This document shows, one piece after another, positions 49,922-58,527 of a DNA stretch of 64,000 nucleotides. The stretch is from Chryseobacterium gleum (lineage in GTDB: Bacteria; Bacteroidota; Bacteroidia; Flavobacteriales_D; Crocinitomicaceae): assembly GCA_945862165.1 (NCBI GenBank), contig CAMAXI010000002.1, forward strand, positions 248,001 through 312,000. Direction: 5' to 3'. The notes below the pieces were generated by a model that had not been told where the DNA came from, searched no databases, and worked only from the letters and a program-made list of their open reading frames with translations. A program made the translations under genes and the position numbers. Positions within the stretch are counted from its first letter, which is position 1. Each line of letters starts with the position of its first letter.

Positions 49922-52231
49922 TCACGATTCCACGTACACCCGATGTACACGTGACGAAACAGACGTCAACACTTCATAGGGTATCGTATTCATTTTTTTA
50001 GCATAGGCGGATAAAGATTGATGTTCGCCTATGATTTCAACGGCATCTCCCTCCAAAACTTCCACATTAGAGACGTCGATCATCGTCATATCCATACACA
50101 CATTACCAACTACCGGACAAAATACACCATGGATAACCATTCCACCTGCCCCATTGCCTAAAGTTCTTCTAAAACCATCTGCATAACCAATAGGTATTAC
50201 GGCAATTTTCATTGTTTTTTGGGCAACAAAAGTACACCCATAACCTACAGATTCTCCTGTCTGAATGGTTTTTACCTGCGTAACCACACTTTTCCATGCA
50301 ACAGCCGATTGTAGGGACGCTTGTACTTGCGCATTCGAACTATAGCCATACATACCAATCCCCAAGCGTACCATATCTAAATGGGCAGAAGGATAATTTG
50401 CAATTGCTTCAGAATTAGCAATATGCTTAATATATGGATAGGAAATAGTTGCATCTAAATAACGAATAATTTCGTTGAACTTTTCAATTTGACCATGTGT
50501 AAAAGTGAAATTTTGAGCATTATCTGCATCTGCTAAATGACTATATACACTTTGTAATTTTATTTCTGGTTGTGTTTGTAAAATCGCAATAAGTTCATCT
50601 AAATCAGCCTGTTCAAATCCCAAACGTCGCATACCTGTATCAAACTTTACATGCACCGGATAATTTTCAAGGCCTTCTCGAATTAATACCTTAATAAAAT
50701 CATCTAACATCTTAAAAGAATAGATTGCTGGTTCTAATTGATACTGAATAATATCATCAAAACCATCTTCTTCCGCATTCATGACTAAAATTGGGACAGT
50801 TATCCCATGTTTGCGCAATTCTACTCCCTCATCTGCATAGGCTACGCCTAAATAATTAACGCCGTTTTTTTGGAGGTATTGTGCAATTTTTATGGCTCCT
50901 GAACCATACGAAGAGGCTTTCACCATCGCTAAAATTTTACACGTATTTGGTAAATATGTGCGATAAACCTCTATATTATGCTTAACAGCAGATAAATCTA
51001 TTTCTAAAGTTGTTTTATGCTTTTTCAATTGAAATAATCGGACTAATTTTTGAAGTTGCGCGGAACGTGTTCCTTTAATAAGTACGGTTGCGTTAGATAT
51101 TTCTGTAACCGGAATTTCTGTGCCTTCCTCCAAATAATACACAGCATTCAGTTTAAAACCAGCAACTACCTCTTTCACTTCCTGAATTTGCTCCTGCGAA
51201 AAACCGGTAGTAGCTATAATTGCAACGCGCTGCTTGTGTTCCGAAATACTTAATTGATATTCCAACGATTGCACCAAGGCGTCTAAATCCAAGTTGTACG
51301 AATCATTAATAATGGTAGTTTGATTAATCCCTTCGAAAGTTTCCATACGCAAAGCCAAACGCGGCAAAGTCTTGATACGTTCTTTAAGTATTTCACTATT
51401 TTTTTCAAAGTAAAGAGCGATAGCAACAACCAATTCTAAATTACGCTTACTAACCGCATCGTTAAATGGATTTAAATCTACTAATTCTTTCGTTGAATCA
51501 TTAAGTTGTACCACACCTCTAATTGAATTTAACTGATTACTATTCAATAAAATATCTTCTGAAAACCAAGTCATTTCACAGGTTTCAAATGCTTTTAATT
51601 TTTCAGCTAAATGTTGCTCTTTCGTTTCAAAGTTGTATGAATGTGCACGACCAAATGCGGTGAAAATTCCATACGTAGATTGAATCATTTCTACCAAGCT
51701 TTGCATCTCATTTGGTGCAGAAATACCAGCTTCTATCAATGCCATTTCGTGTGTTTCGTTGATTTCCAACAAAGAAAGGGCAACACCCAATTGAGAATTA
51801 AAACTTTTTGGACTTCTAACTATTTTTTTAGTAGATGAAAGCAAGTGATATAGCCATTCTTTAACTATTGTTTTTCCTACACTTCCTGTGATAATAAAAA
51901 CAGGAAGTAAGAATTGATTGCGATGAAAAGTTGCTAATTTTTGAAGTGCTTTCAACGGTGAATCTACCACTAAAAAACACGCATCCGAAAATGTTTCTAT
52001 ACCAAAACTTGCGTCTACCACAAAAACACGCACTCCTTTTTGATAGGCATCTGCAATAAAACTTAGACCATCTCTAAATTTTCCAGGTAAAGCAAAAAAA
52101 ACAGTGTTTTGTGTATCCGACAATTTACGGGTGTCATAAGCAACACGATGTAATATATCGGTATAAGATCCTATAACTTGATTTGCCTGAATGGCAGATG
52201 TAAATTGCGCTATGGTTAAATTTAATTTCAA
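49922..52231 (-). CDS. murF-alr: Bifunctional MurF ligase / alanine racemase
   Basis: A 769-residue fusion usual in Bacteroidota. Residues ~1-400 are MurF-like (adds D-Ala-D-Ala to the UDP-MurNAc tripeptide): ATP loop FIITGSVGKT (~113), RSPKSFNSQLGV and LIEAGISAPNEM. Residues ~405-769 are PLP-dependent alanine racemase: AMVKASSYGSG carries the PLP lysine, and the catalytic Tyr lies in GESVGYGCTF. Together they make and use D-Ala. The only in-frame start is a TTG at 52231 without a clear ribosome site; a TATATTTG box overlaps it, leaving the true start uncertain. Confidence 0.92.
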   Translation of the reverse strand: MKLNLTIAQFTSAIQANQVIGSYTDILHRVAYDTRKLSDTQNTVFFALPGKFRDGLSFIADAYQKGVRVFVVDASFGIETFSDACFLVVDSPLKALQKLATFHRNQFLLPVFIITGSVGKTIVKEWLYHLLSSTKKIVRSPKSFNSQLGVALSLLEINETHEMALIEAGISAPNEMQSLVEMIQSTYGIFTAFGRAHSYNFETKEQHLAEKLKAFETCEMTWFSEDILLNSNQLNSIRGVVQLNDSTKELVDLNPFNDAVSKRNLELVVAIALYFEKNSEILKERIKTLPRLALRMETFEGINQTTIINDSYNLDLDALVQSLEYQLSISEHKQRVAIIATTGFSQEQIQEVKEVVAGFKLNAVYYLEEGTEIPVTEISNATVLIKGTRSAQLQKLVRLFQLKKHKTTLEIDLSAVKHNIEVYRTYLPNTCKILAMVKASSYGSGAIKIAQYLQKNGVNYLGVAYADEGVELRKHGITVPILVMNAEEDGFDDIIQYQLEPAIYSFKMLDDFIKVLIREGLENYPVHVKFDTGMRRLGFEQADLDELIAILQTQPEIKLQSVYSHLADADNAQNFTFTHGQIEKFNEIIRYLDATISYPYIKHIANSEAIANYPSAHLDMVRLGIGMYGYSSNAQVQASLQSAVAWKSVVTQVKTIQTGESVGYGCTFVAQKTMKIAVIPIGYADGFRRTLGNGAGGMVIHGVFCPVVGNVCMDMTMIDVSNVEVLEGDAVEIIGEHQSLSAYAKKMNTIPYEVLTSVSSRVHRVYVES

Positions 52232-52236
52232 ATATA
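52229..52236 (-). promoter_or_regulatory. TATATTTG overlapping the murF-alr TTG start
   Basis: Exact TAnnTTTG match whose last G is the third base of the TTG codon. If it were a promoter, the transcript would begin inside the ORF, so it may be chance or the start may be mis-placed. Confidence 0.3.
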
Positions 52237-52318
52237 AAAGCGATAGATAAAAGTCACCATAAATGTAAGAAAATATCCTATTTATACGTTTAATATTCTT
52301 AATCGCTCTACTAACTAA

Positions 52319-54643
52319 ATGAAAAAGTATATTTTCGCTAAAAAATTACACACGTTGAAATTTCTTTCTCTATTTATACTGTTTCTAGTTCATGCTGCTT
52401 TCACACAAGCCCAGGTGACAACACCCGAGCGTGAAAAAGAAATGGAAGAAGTGCATATTATACTTAAATCCAAAAAACAACGCGGGAAAGAAGTCATGAA
52501 AAAAGTGATTGAAAAACGCGAATTCTATGCAGATCAACTAAAAAATTATTCGGTAGAAACCTACTGTTTTACTACATTGGATAAAGAAGTAGATGACACC
52601 ATTCAGAAAGATGTAAAAGAAACAAAGCGCATTGATCAACTAGAATGGAATGCTACGAGTTACTATAAAACGAATGGTAACTATAAAGATGTATTCCATG
52701 GCTATTTGAATTACGCAGAAGACATACTTTTTGTAATGGGTTCCGATGGTGGAAAATCGAGACCTAACATGATGGGAGATGAATCCATTATGCCAAATTT
52801 TTCCATAAGTGTAAACCCATTTGTATTTATTAAAGGATATAAAGAATCCGATATAAATCTTTACACGAACTTAATTTACGCTCCAAGTATTTGTGAACGT
52901 CCAATCATTTCTCCTTTAAATGCAAACGCATTTCTTTATTACGCGTTTTACCTAGAAAATGTCACTATCAATACTTTGAATCAGACGGTATACGAAATTC
53001 GCATAGACCCTATTTTTGATAACGAAGCATTATTTCAAGGACGTTTATGGATTATAGACAACACATTTACACTAGAATCCTACGATTTAATTGTAAATAC
53101 TAGTGCTTTACCATTCTTCAAGTCTATGGAAATCAAAGGGAAATATGAACTAAAAGATTCGTTTTTATTTCCGACGCAACGCGAATTCAATTATATAACA
53201 AATGAAGGGAAAAGTCTTGTTTTTGGGAATTCAAGAATCAACTATTCCAACTTCACAAAACAGATGGATGAAAAACCAACTAAATTTTGGTTAGAGCCTG
53301 TTACCTATGAGGATAAAGCATTAGTTCAAAAAAAAACGTATTGGGATTCTATTCGTCCAATACAACTTACTACCAGGGATAGTGTGTTTTTTGCTAAACA
53401 AGATAGTATATTTCAAGTACAACATTCGGATACGTTTTTACTCCGAAAAGACAGTGTTTATAATGCAGTATCCTTTATGGATATACTTTGGTATGGGGTA
53501 GGATTTAAAAACACATACAAAGGAAACAGCTTGTGGATTAGTTCATTGGCTACGCAAATTGTTCCACTTGGTGTTGGTGGTTACAGACATCGCTTTTTTG
53601 TAAAATATAATAAGAAGTTCAAAAACGGGAAAGGTTTTAACATTGAACCATTGATAGATTATGGATTTTCGAATCACGATGTAAAAGGGGAACTAACACT
53701 GGCCTATCTCTATAATCCAAATCGCGCATCACGCATCCAAATCAAAGGAGGAGATATGTACGATTTCATTAATAGTTACCAAAGTATTGTAGGAACTTGG
53801 GGTCCAGGTAATCGCGTTCGAAATCAAAAATTGGAACTGACCCACCGTATGGAAATTTTAAACGGACTTTACCTGGAAAATTCCTTTTTATATTCTAATA
53901 GAAGTTCTATCGAAGGCATCAAATATCCTGCTTGGGTGGATGGCTTTGGAACATTCGCTAAACCTACCCCATTTGAAGGCTATAAAATAAGTTTATTAAC
54001 TGCCGATTTTGAATACCACCACCAACAAAAATACCTCATCAAAAATAATCGGAAAGTAGTTATTGGTTCCAAATGGCCAACCGTTGCAGCAAAATTTAAC
54101 GTCGGAATTCCTTCCCTTTTTGGAGGACAATCCAATTTTGGCTTTTTAGAATTTCGCGTAACAGATGAACGAAAATTGAGAACCTTCGGAGATTTCTTTT
54201 TCAAACTTACGTTTGGTCAATTTCTATATAAAAACGATTTACGTGTAATCGAACATAAATATTTTAGAACGTCGGATAATTTCTTCTTTTCAAACCCTAC
54301 CAACTCCATGCAGTCCCTAGACACCAATATGAATACTTCCGCGGGTTACTTGCAAGGCAATGCGATACATCATTTCAACGGGTTCTTTTTAAATAAAATC
54401 TGGGGAATTAATAAATTAAAATTAGAAGAGTCTGTTGGTTGCGGAATACTGACAATTCCAAACACGCAATTTTTACAAACAGAAATATATGTAGGTGTGG
54501 AACGAAAATTCAGAATTCGGAGAGACCTATTAAAATTTGGCGTGTATTTAATCAGTGCAAATTCTACCCATGCACCACATTCGTTTCGATTCAAAATAGG
54601 TATCAATGGCTACGATACCTTCCGATCTAAATGGTTGTATTGA
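52319..54643 (+). CDS. DUF5686-family outer-membrane protein
   Basis: A 774-residue protein with a signal peptide ending near TQAQ. It has the DUF5686 layout: a periplasmic region (MKKVIEKREFYADQLKNYSVETYCFT, FQGRLWIIDNTFTLESYDL in parts), then a C-terminal beta barrel of long aromatic strands from ~410. Family members usually begin with a carboxypeptidase-regulatory-like domain; here there is only a short charged helix (~35-65) instead. Function unknown. Divergent from murF-alr (87-bp gap). Confidence 0.8.
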   Translation: MKKYIFAKKLHTLKFLSLFILFLVHAAFTQAQVTTPEREKEMEEVHIILKSKKQRGKEVMKKVIEKREFYADQLKNYSVETYCFTTLDKEVDDTIQKDVKETKRIDQLEWNATSYYKTNGNYKDVFHGYLNYAEDILFVMGSDGGKSRPNMMGDESIMPNFSISVNPFVFIKGYKESDINLYTNLIYAPSICERPIISPLNANAFLYYAFYLENVTINTLNQTVYEIRIDPIFDNEALFQGRLWIIDNTFTLESYDLIVNTSALPFFKSMEIKGKYELKDSFLFPTQREFNYITNEGKSLVFGNSRINYSNFTKQMDEKPTKFWLEPVTYEDKALVQKKTYWDSIRPIQLTTRDSVFFAKQDSIFQVQHSDTFLLRKDSVYNAVSFMDILWYGVGFKNTYKGNSLWISSLATQIVPLGVGGYRHRFFVKYNKKFKNGKGFNIEPLIDYGFSNHDVKGELTLAYLYNPNRASRIQIKGGDMYDFINSYQSIVGTWGPGNRVRNQKLELTHRMEILNGLYLENSFLYSNRSSIEGIKYPAWVDGFGTFAKPTPFEGYKISLLTADFEYHHQQKYLIKNNRKVVIGSKWPTVAAKFNVGIPSLFGGQSNFGFLEFRVTDERKLRTFGDFFFKLTFGQFLYKNDLRVIEHKYFRTSDNFFFSNPTNSMQSLDTNMNTSAGYLQGNAIHHFNGFFLNKIWGINKLKLEESVGCGILTIPNTQFLQTEIYVGVERKFRIRRDLLKFGVYLISANSTHAPHSFRFKIGINGYDTFRSKWLY

Positions 54644-54652
54644 TATTATACT

Positions 54653-55042
54653 TTAAAAACTCAAGTCAACTACCAACTTGCGTGTATGTATCTTCCAAAC
54701 ACCACCTTCTTGTACAAATGTATCATGATATACACCTGTCATGATTGTCTTCGTAGACTCAATTGCATCAACAACCAACAAATAACTTTGTGCATAAGCT
54801 CCACCTTCGTGCAAATCGACCAAGGTATTCGTTATGAAGTGTCGTTTTCCGCGAGTAAACTCAACTATTTTAGATAATAACGCCTCAATTTCTTCTTTTC
54901 CTTTTGCTTTTCCAATGCGTAATTCCAATTTCCCATCTTCGATAAACAAATCGCGGCATACATCGATGCGTTCAATATCTAAATGAATGGTATAGGAATT
55001 TATAAGCTCTGTGATCTGAAATTTATCAAATATGTCTTGCAT
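54653..55042 (-). CDS. SnoaL-like (NTF2-fold) protein
   Basis: A 129-residue NTF2-fold protein of the SnoaL_4 type: ITELINSYTIHLDIERIDVC (~10-29), EEIEALLSKI, KRHFITNTLVDL, and VWKIHTRKLVVDLSF at the end. The family holds small enzymes and ligand-binding proteins; function cannot be assigned. Convergent with the DUF5686 gene, 9-bp gap. Confidence 0.78.
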   Translation of the reverse strand: MQDIFDKFQITELINSYTIHLDIERIDVCRDLFIEDGKLELRIGKAKGKEEIEALLSKIVEFTRGKRHFITNTLVDLHEGGAYAQSYLLVVDAIESTKTIMTGVYHDTFVQEGGVWKIHTRKLVVDLSF

Positions 55043-55073
55043 TGGAAAATGTTTAAATGGAATGTTCTAAGTC

Positions 55074-55095
55074 AGTCTGAGCGTAGTCGAAGACT
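55074..55095. repeat. REP-like GAGCGTAGTCGAAG palindrome
   Basis: AGTCTGAGCGTAGTCGAAGACT reads as an imperfect palindrome (AGTCT/AGACT ends). It matches a dispersed repeat common in Flavobacteriia, and overlaps the stop codon of the OmpA gene by two bases. Related to the element at 8541-8559 (CTGAG...GTCGAAG core). Confidence 0.6.
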
Positions 55096-56059
55096 ACTTA
55101 CTAATCAACTCATACAACGGATTCAAATTCGGAGAAATAATAATATCAATACGACGATTTTTTGCTTTGTCTAATTCGTCTACTGGATGGAATTCACCGC
55201 GTCCTGCAGCCATTAAAATAGTTGGACTAATCGCAGTATTTCCAGTCATGATTTCAACCACTGAAGTTGCACGCAAAACAGACAATTCCCAGTTGTTTTT
55301 AGGATGACCAGCACGTGTCATTTTATCACTATCGGTATGACCTTCCACGATGATCTCTAATTCTTTTTCATTTTCTAACACTTTAGCCAAATCAATCAAA
55401 GCTGTTTTTCCTTCTGGTTCTACATCCGTACTTCCAGTCTTAAACAATAATTTAGCCTCCAAACTCACATAAATTTTACCATTTTTGTTAACTACCGTTA
55501 ACCCACGATTTTTATACGCCAATAAAGCATCAGCAACCTTTTTTTGTAACATCTTAATGGCATCGTCTTTGCGTTGCATCATCTCTTCCAATTCATTAAC
55601 GCGCTTCTCACGATCTGCTAATAAACGTTGTTTTTCTCTCAATTCCTCTTCTAATTCTTTAAGCACGTCTTGTTTACGTTGCAATTCGATGCTCTTCGCA
55701 TCCATTTCTGCTTGCATACTTCCAGCACTTTTCGAAATCGTTGCACGATCATTTTCAATGCGTTTTTCGTAAGCTTTATTTTGCTCTTCTAGTTTTCCAA
55801 ATTTTGTTCGTAGATCACGCAATAATTCGCCTAAATTAGTAGTGTCTAATTTCAATTGCGTAGCTTCTTTCTGTAAAACATTTAATGTTGCCCCTAATTC
55901 ATTCGATTTTGTTTCAAAATTGATTGCTTTATCCTTCAATGCATTCAATTCTTCTTCACACAAACGTGCTTTATCTTTTACATCATTGTATTTTTTCATT
56001 GGGACACAGCCTACTAAAAGCAGACAAGCGGTAAAAAAGACGATACAGGTGTTTTTCAT
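55094..56059 (-). CDS. OmpA-family lipoprotein with long coiled coil
   Basis: Start taken at MKNTCIVFFTACLLLVGC, whose lipobox LVGC predicts lipidation at Cys18; the ORF-track start 51 nt upstream would bury it. The 321-residue protein has a coiled coil from ~25 to ~175 (NALKDKAINFETKSNELGA, EELREKQRLLADREKRVNEL), then an OmpA domain (~195-310) with the peptidoglycan-binding residues in VEGHTDSDKM and NWELSVLRATSVVEIM, NRRIDIII. Likely tethers the outer membrane to the wall. Confidence 0.88.
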   Translation of the reverse strand: MKNTCIVFFTACLLLVGCVPMKKYNDVKDKARLCEEELNALKDKAINFETKSNELGATLNVLQKEATQLKLDTTNLGELLRDLRTKFGKLEEQNKAYEKRIENDRATISKSAGSMQAEMDAKSIELQRKQDVLKELEEELREKQRLLADREKRVNELEEMMQRKDDAIKMLQKKVADALLAYKNRGLTVVNKNGKIYVSLEAKLLFKTGSTDVEPEGKTALIDLAKVLENEKELEIIVEGHTDSDKMTRAGHPKNNWELSVLRATSVVEIMTGNTAISPTILMAAGRGEFHPVDELDKAKNRRIDIIISPNLNPLYELISK

Positions 56060-56175
56060 ACTAGTTAGTTTGTGGTTTACGTGACTAACAAATATCGTAA
56101 TTAGAAGCACGTTTTTCCTTGCACTACGTAATAGTTTTAAACACTAAATTTTTAGAAACTCAACAAGCACGTACC

Positions 56176-57102
56176 CTAAAATAAAGGACAAGATAGTTTA
56201 TCGGTTGGTCTCGTTTCACAGGAAGAATAATGAAAGGATAATTCGTGGGTTAATAATGCCACCGTATTTATTTTGGAACTTATAAAATCTACCGAATACC
56301 CAAATGCAAATTGGTCTTTAAATCGCACTTGCATCATACCAATAAAAGACTCGTTATTTCGGATACCAAGTCCAATTTTAAAAGCATCTTTAAAATCTAA
56401 AAAGGCATTCAAATCAATAGACATAGGAGAATTTACGGTTTTTTTAACTAATAAATTAGGAACAATTGTGTATTTCTCATTAATTGCATAGCGAAACCCA
56501 CTCGATAAATTATAATGCAAACGATAATAAGATTCTACACCCATACCTGTCCATTTAGAAGCGCTTAATTGATCCAAACTTAATCCTACAAAATAATTTT
56601 TTCCATCCCACCAAGTCCCAAAACACGCGATTGGGGTGTAAAAAGTACTACTCTTTTGGGTAGCTGGGTCTGCTTGAAATGTCGTGATATTTCTATTAGA
56701 AAATGTCATCTGCCTTGCACCTACATTCACCCCAAAGGAAATACGTGTTGCTTGTGTAAAATTAAAATGTATCGCATAGGTAAAAGACAAACCATTACTT
56801 GTAAACGGACCAATGACATCGCGCTCAAATTTAACACCAAAACCTTGACGAGGACTAAACATTTGGGTACGTTTTGTTTTTATGGGTGTAGTAAAAGTGA
56901 TCATATTACTAACAGGCGCACCCTCAAAACCTACCCATTGCAAACGACTCATTGTCTTAACTTTCGAGCAATTTTGTATCCCAGCAATAGCAGGATTATA
57001 CGCAACATGATTCCACATCCATTGCGAATATTGTGTTTCCTGCTGTGCATTTACCAGCAAAACCGTAACCAGAAAAAAGATATTCGTCCAGAACTTTTTC
57101 AT
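56176..57102 (-). CDS. PorP/SprF-family type IX secretion membrane protein
   Basis: A 308-residue outer-membrane barrel protein with a signal peptide ending at VNAQ. Family signature: QQETQYSQWMWNHVAYNPAIAG, then RLQWVGFEGAP and GFGVKFERDVIGP. PorP/SprF proteins assist export or surface attachment of particular T9SS cargos; SprF is required for SprB in Flavobacterium. It overlaps the 3' end of a type B cargo gene by 4 bp, the usual cargo-then-PorP/SprF order. Confidence 0.93.
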   Translation of the reverse strand: MKKFWTNIFFLVTVLLVNAQQETQYSQWMWNHVAYNPAIAGIQNCSKVKTMSRLQWVGFEGAPVSNMITFTTPIKTKRTQMFSPRQGFGVKFERDVIGPFTSNGLSFTYAIHFNFTQATRISFGVNVGARQMTFSNRNITTFQADPATQKSSTFYTPIACFGTWWDGKNYFVGLSLDQLSASKWTGMGVESYYRLHYNLSSGFRYAINEKYTIVPNLLVKKTVNSPMSIDLNAFLDFKDAFKIGLGIRNNESFIGMMQVRFKDQFAFGYSVDFISSKINTVALLTHELSFHYSSCETRPTDKLSCPLF

Positions 57103-58388
57103 CGGATAACGGTTACTGTGCCCTGCATTGGAGCATTATTAAACGAATCTCTCAAATGAATAATGTAAAAATAAACACCTTCATCCACCACATTTCCATT
57201 GTAAGTTCCATCCCACGATTTTTTATAGGAATAACCAGTAGTTTCAAACACTGGTTGACCCCAACGTGTATAAATTTTAACTTCACAATTAGGATAATCT
57301 TCTAAATATGGAACTAACCAAGTATCATTAATACCATCTCCATTCGGACTAAAACTAGTTACAGCATCCAAGGCATGTTTTAGTACTTTAACTTGAACGG
57401 CATCCGATAAGGTACATCCTTGATACGTTGAAACAAGTGTATAAGTGGTTGTGATATTAGGTTTAACGATTGGTTTTAGTGTAGTTGAGTTACCAAATGT
57501 AGGACTCCAAATAAAACTATCTCCATTCGTAAAACTTTGTAATTGAACAGATTCTCCTTCGTAGATTGTGGTATCTTTCCCTGCATCTACCACAAAATCT
57601 ACCACAGAAAACGCTTGTGTTTTAGCTTTGACTTCGATTCTACATTTAGTAAAACACGCATTGGAAACACTTACCACATCCCCTTCTTTCAAGCGATTTG
57701 TCTCAAAATAGGAGGAATCTGTTTTCGCAACTAAAGTATCATTAATGAACCAATTGTAGATCGAGGAATCTTTGCAATGTAATAATTGACTACCTATACG
57801 GATCGTTTCTTTTTTACACACCTTTTGTTTAGACGAAAAAACGGAAATAGCCGGTATTGGTCGTGCAACCGCAGTGCCTAGCATGTGTACCCGCATTTGT
57901 GCTTCCGCAGGTATCGAAGCTCCTAAAGTTACCCCACCAGAAATTAGCACATAGTAGGTAGTATTTGCAGGTAAATTCACATCCGAAATGGTCAAACTTG
58001 TTGTACCGTTAGCCACACAATTACCAAGTAATTTATAGGTTGTTGGGTCACATGGTAATAAAGCATTTACTAAGGCCACATTCAATGCATTTGCCTGATT
58101 TGGATTTATTTTATAAATAATATTGTCAATGATAAACTGTATATCACCACCTGTATCATTGGTTGTAAAAGTCAACCAAATCGTATTTTTAGCAGGAAAA
58201 CATACTACTTTCGAAAAATCATCTTCACAATTGATACATTTTGTACTTGTAGAATTATAGTTCGTAACGAATACCGTATCGTTTGGACAAATCGTTAAAG
58301 CGGATGCACAATTATCATAACCCTCTTGTGAAAACACAAAAGAAGACATCCAAGAAAAAAGAAGAAGTACTATGCTACAATTGCGCAT
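57099..58388 (-). CDS. T9SS type B cargo with gliding-motility C-terminal domain
   Basis: A 429-residue protein with a signal peptide ending at VFSQ. Residues ~25-180 form a beta-rich domain (YDNCASALTICPNDT, VVCFPAKNTIWLTFTTNDTG in parts) like the PPC/CUB-like N-termini of such cargos. Ig/PKD-like modules follow (~185-335). The last ~85 residues are the type B sorting domain: TSFSPNGDGINDTW, VKIYTRWGQPVFE, SWDGTYNGN, GVYFYIIHL. Paired with the PorP/SprF gene, probably its dedicated partner. Confidence 0.9.
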   Translation of the reverse strand: MRNCSIVLLLFSWMSSFVFSQEGYDNCASALTICPNDTVFVTNYNSTSTKCINCEDDFSKVVCFPAKNTIWLTFTTNDTGGDIQFIIDNIIYKINPNQANALNVALVNALLPCDPTTYKLLGNCVANGTTSLTISDVNLPANTTYYVLISGGVTLGASIPAEAQMRVHMLGTAVARPIPAISVFSSKQKVCKKETIRIGSQLLHCKDSSIYNWFINDTLVAKTDSSYFETNRLKEGDVVSVSNACFTKCRIEVKAKTQAFSVVDFVVDAGKDTTIYEGESVQLQSFTNGDSFIWSPTFGNSTTLKPIVKPNITTTYTLVSTYQGCTLSDAVQVKVLKHALDAVTSFSPNGDGINDTWLVPYLEDYPNCEVKIYTRWGQPVFETTGYSYKKSWDGTYNGNVVDEGVYFYIIHLRDSFNNAPMQGTVTVIR

Positions 58389-58527
58389 ACCAAAGCTTTA
58401 GTTATAATTCTATACGTAAGAATTGAAAAAATGTTGTGTTTTATAGCGTTTAAATTATTGATCAAGTATTTATAGATTAAATGAATTCCCATTAAAATTC
58501 GTAATATTGCCTCATAAAAAATATACA

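Noticed and set aside
49771-50001. 76-residue plus-strand ORF (MYVGIGHALSLH...)
   Set aside because: It is a translation of the palindrome and tandem repeat running into the antisense of murF-alr; the composition is purely repeat-driven.
56656-57159. 167-residue plus-strand ORF
   Set aside because: Antisense shadow of the PorP/SprF gene.
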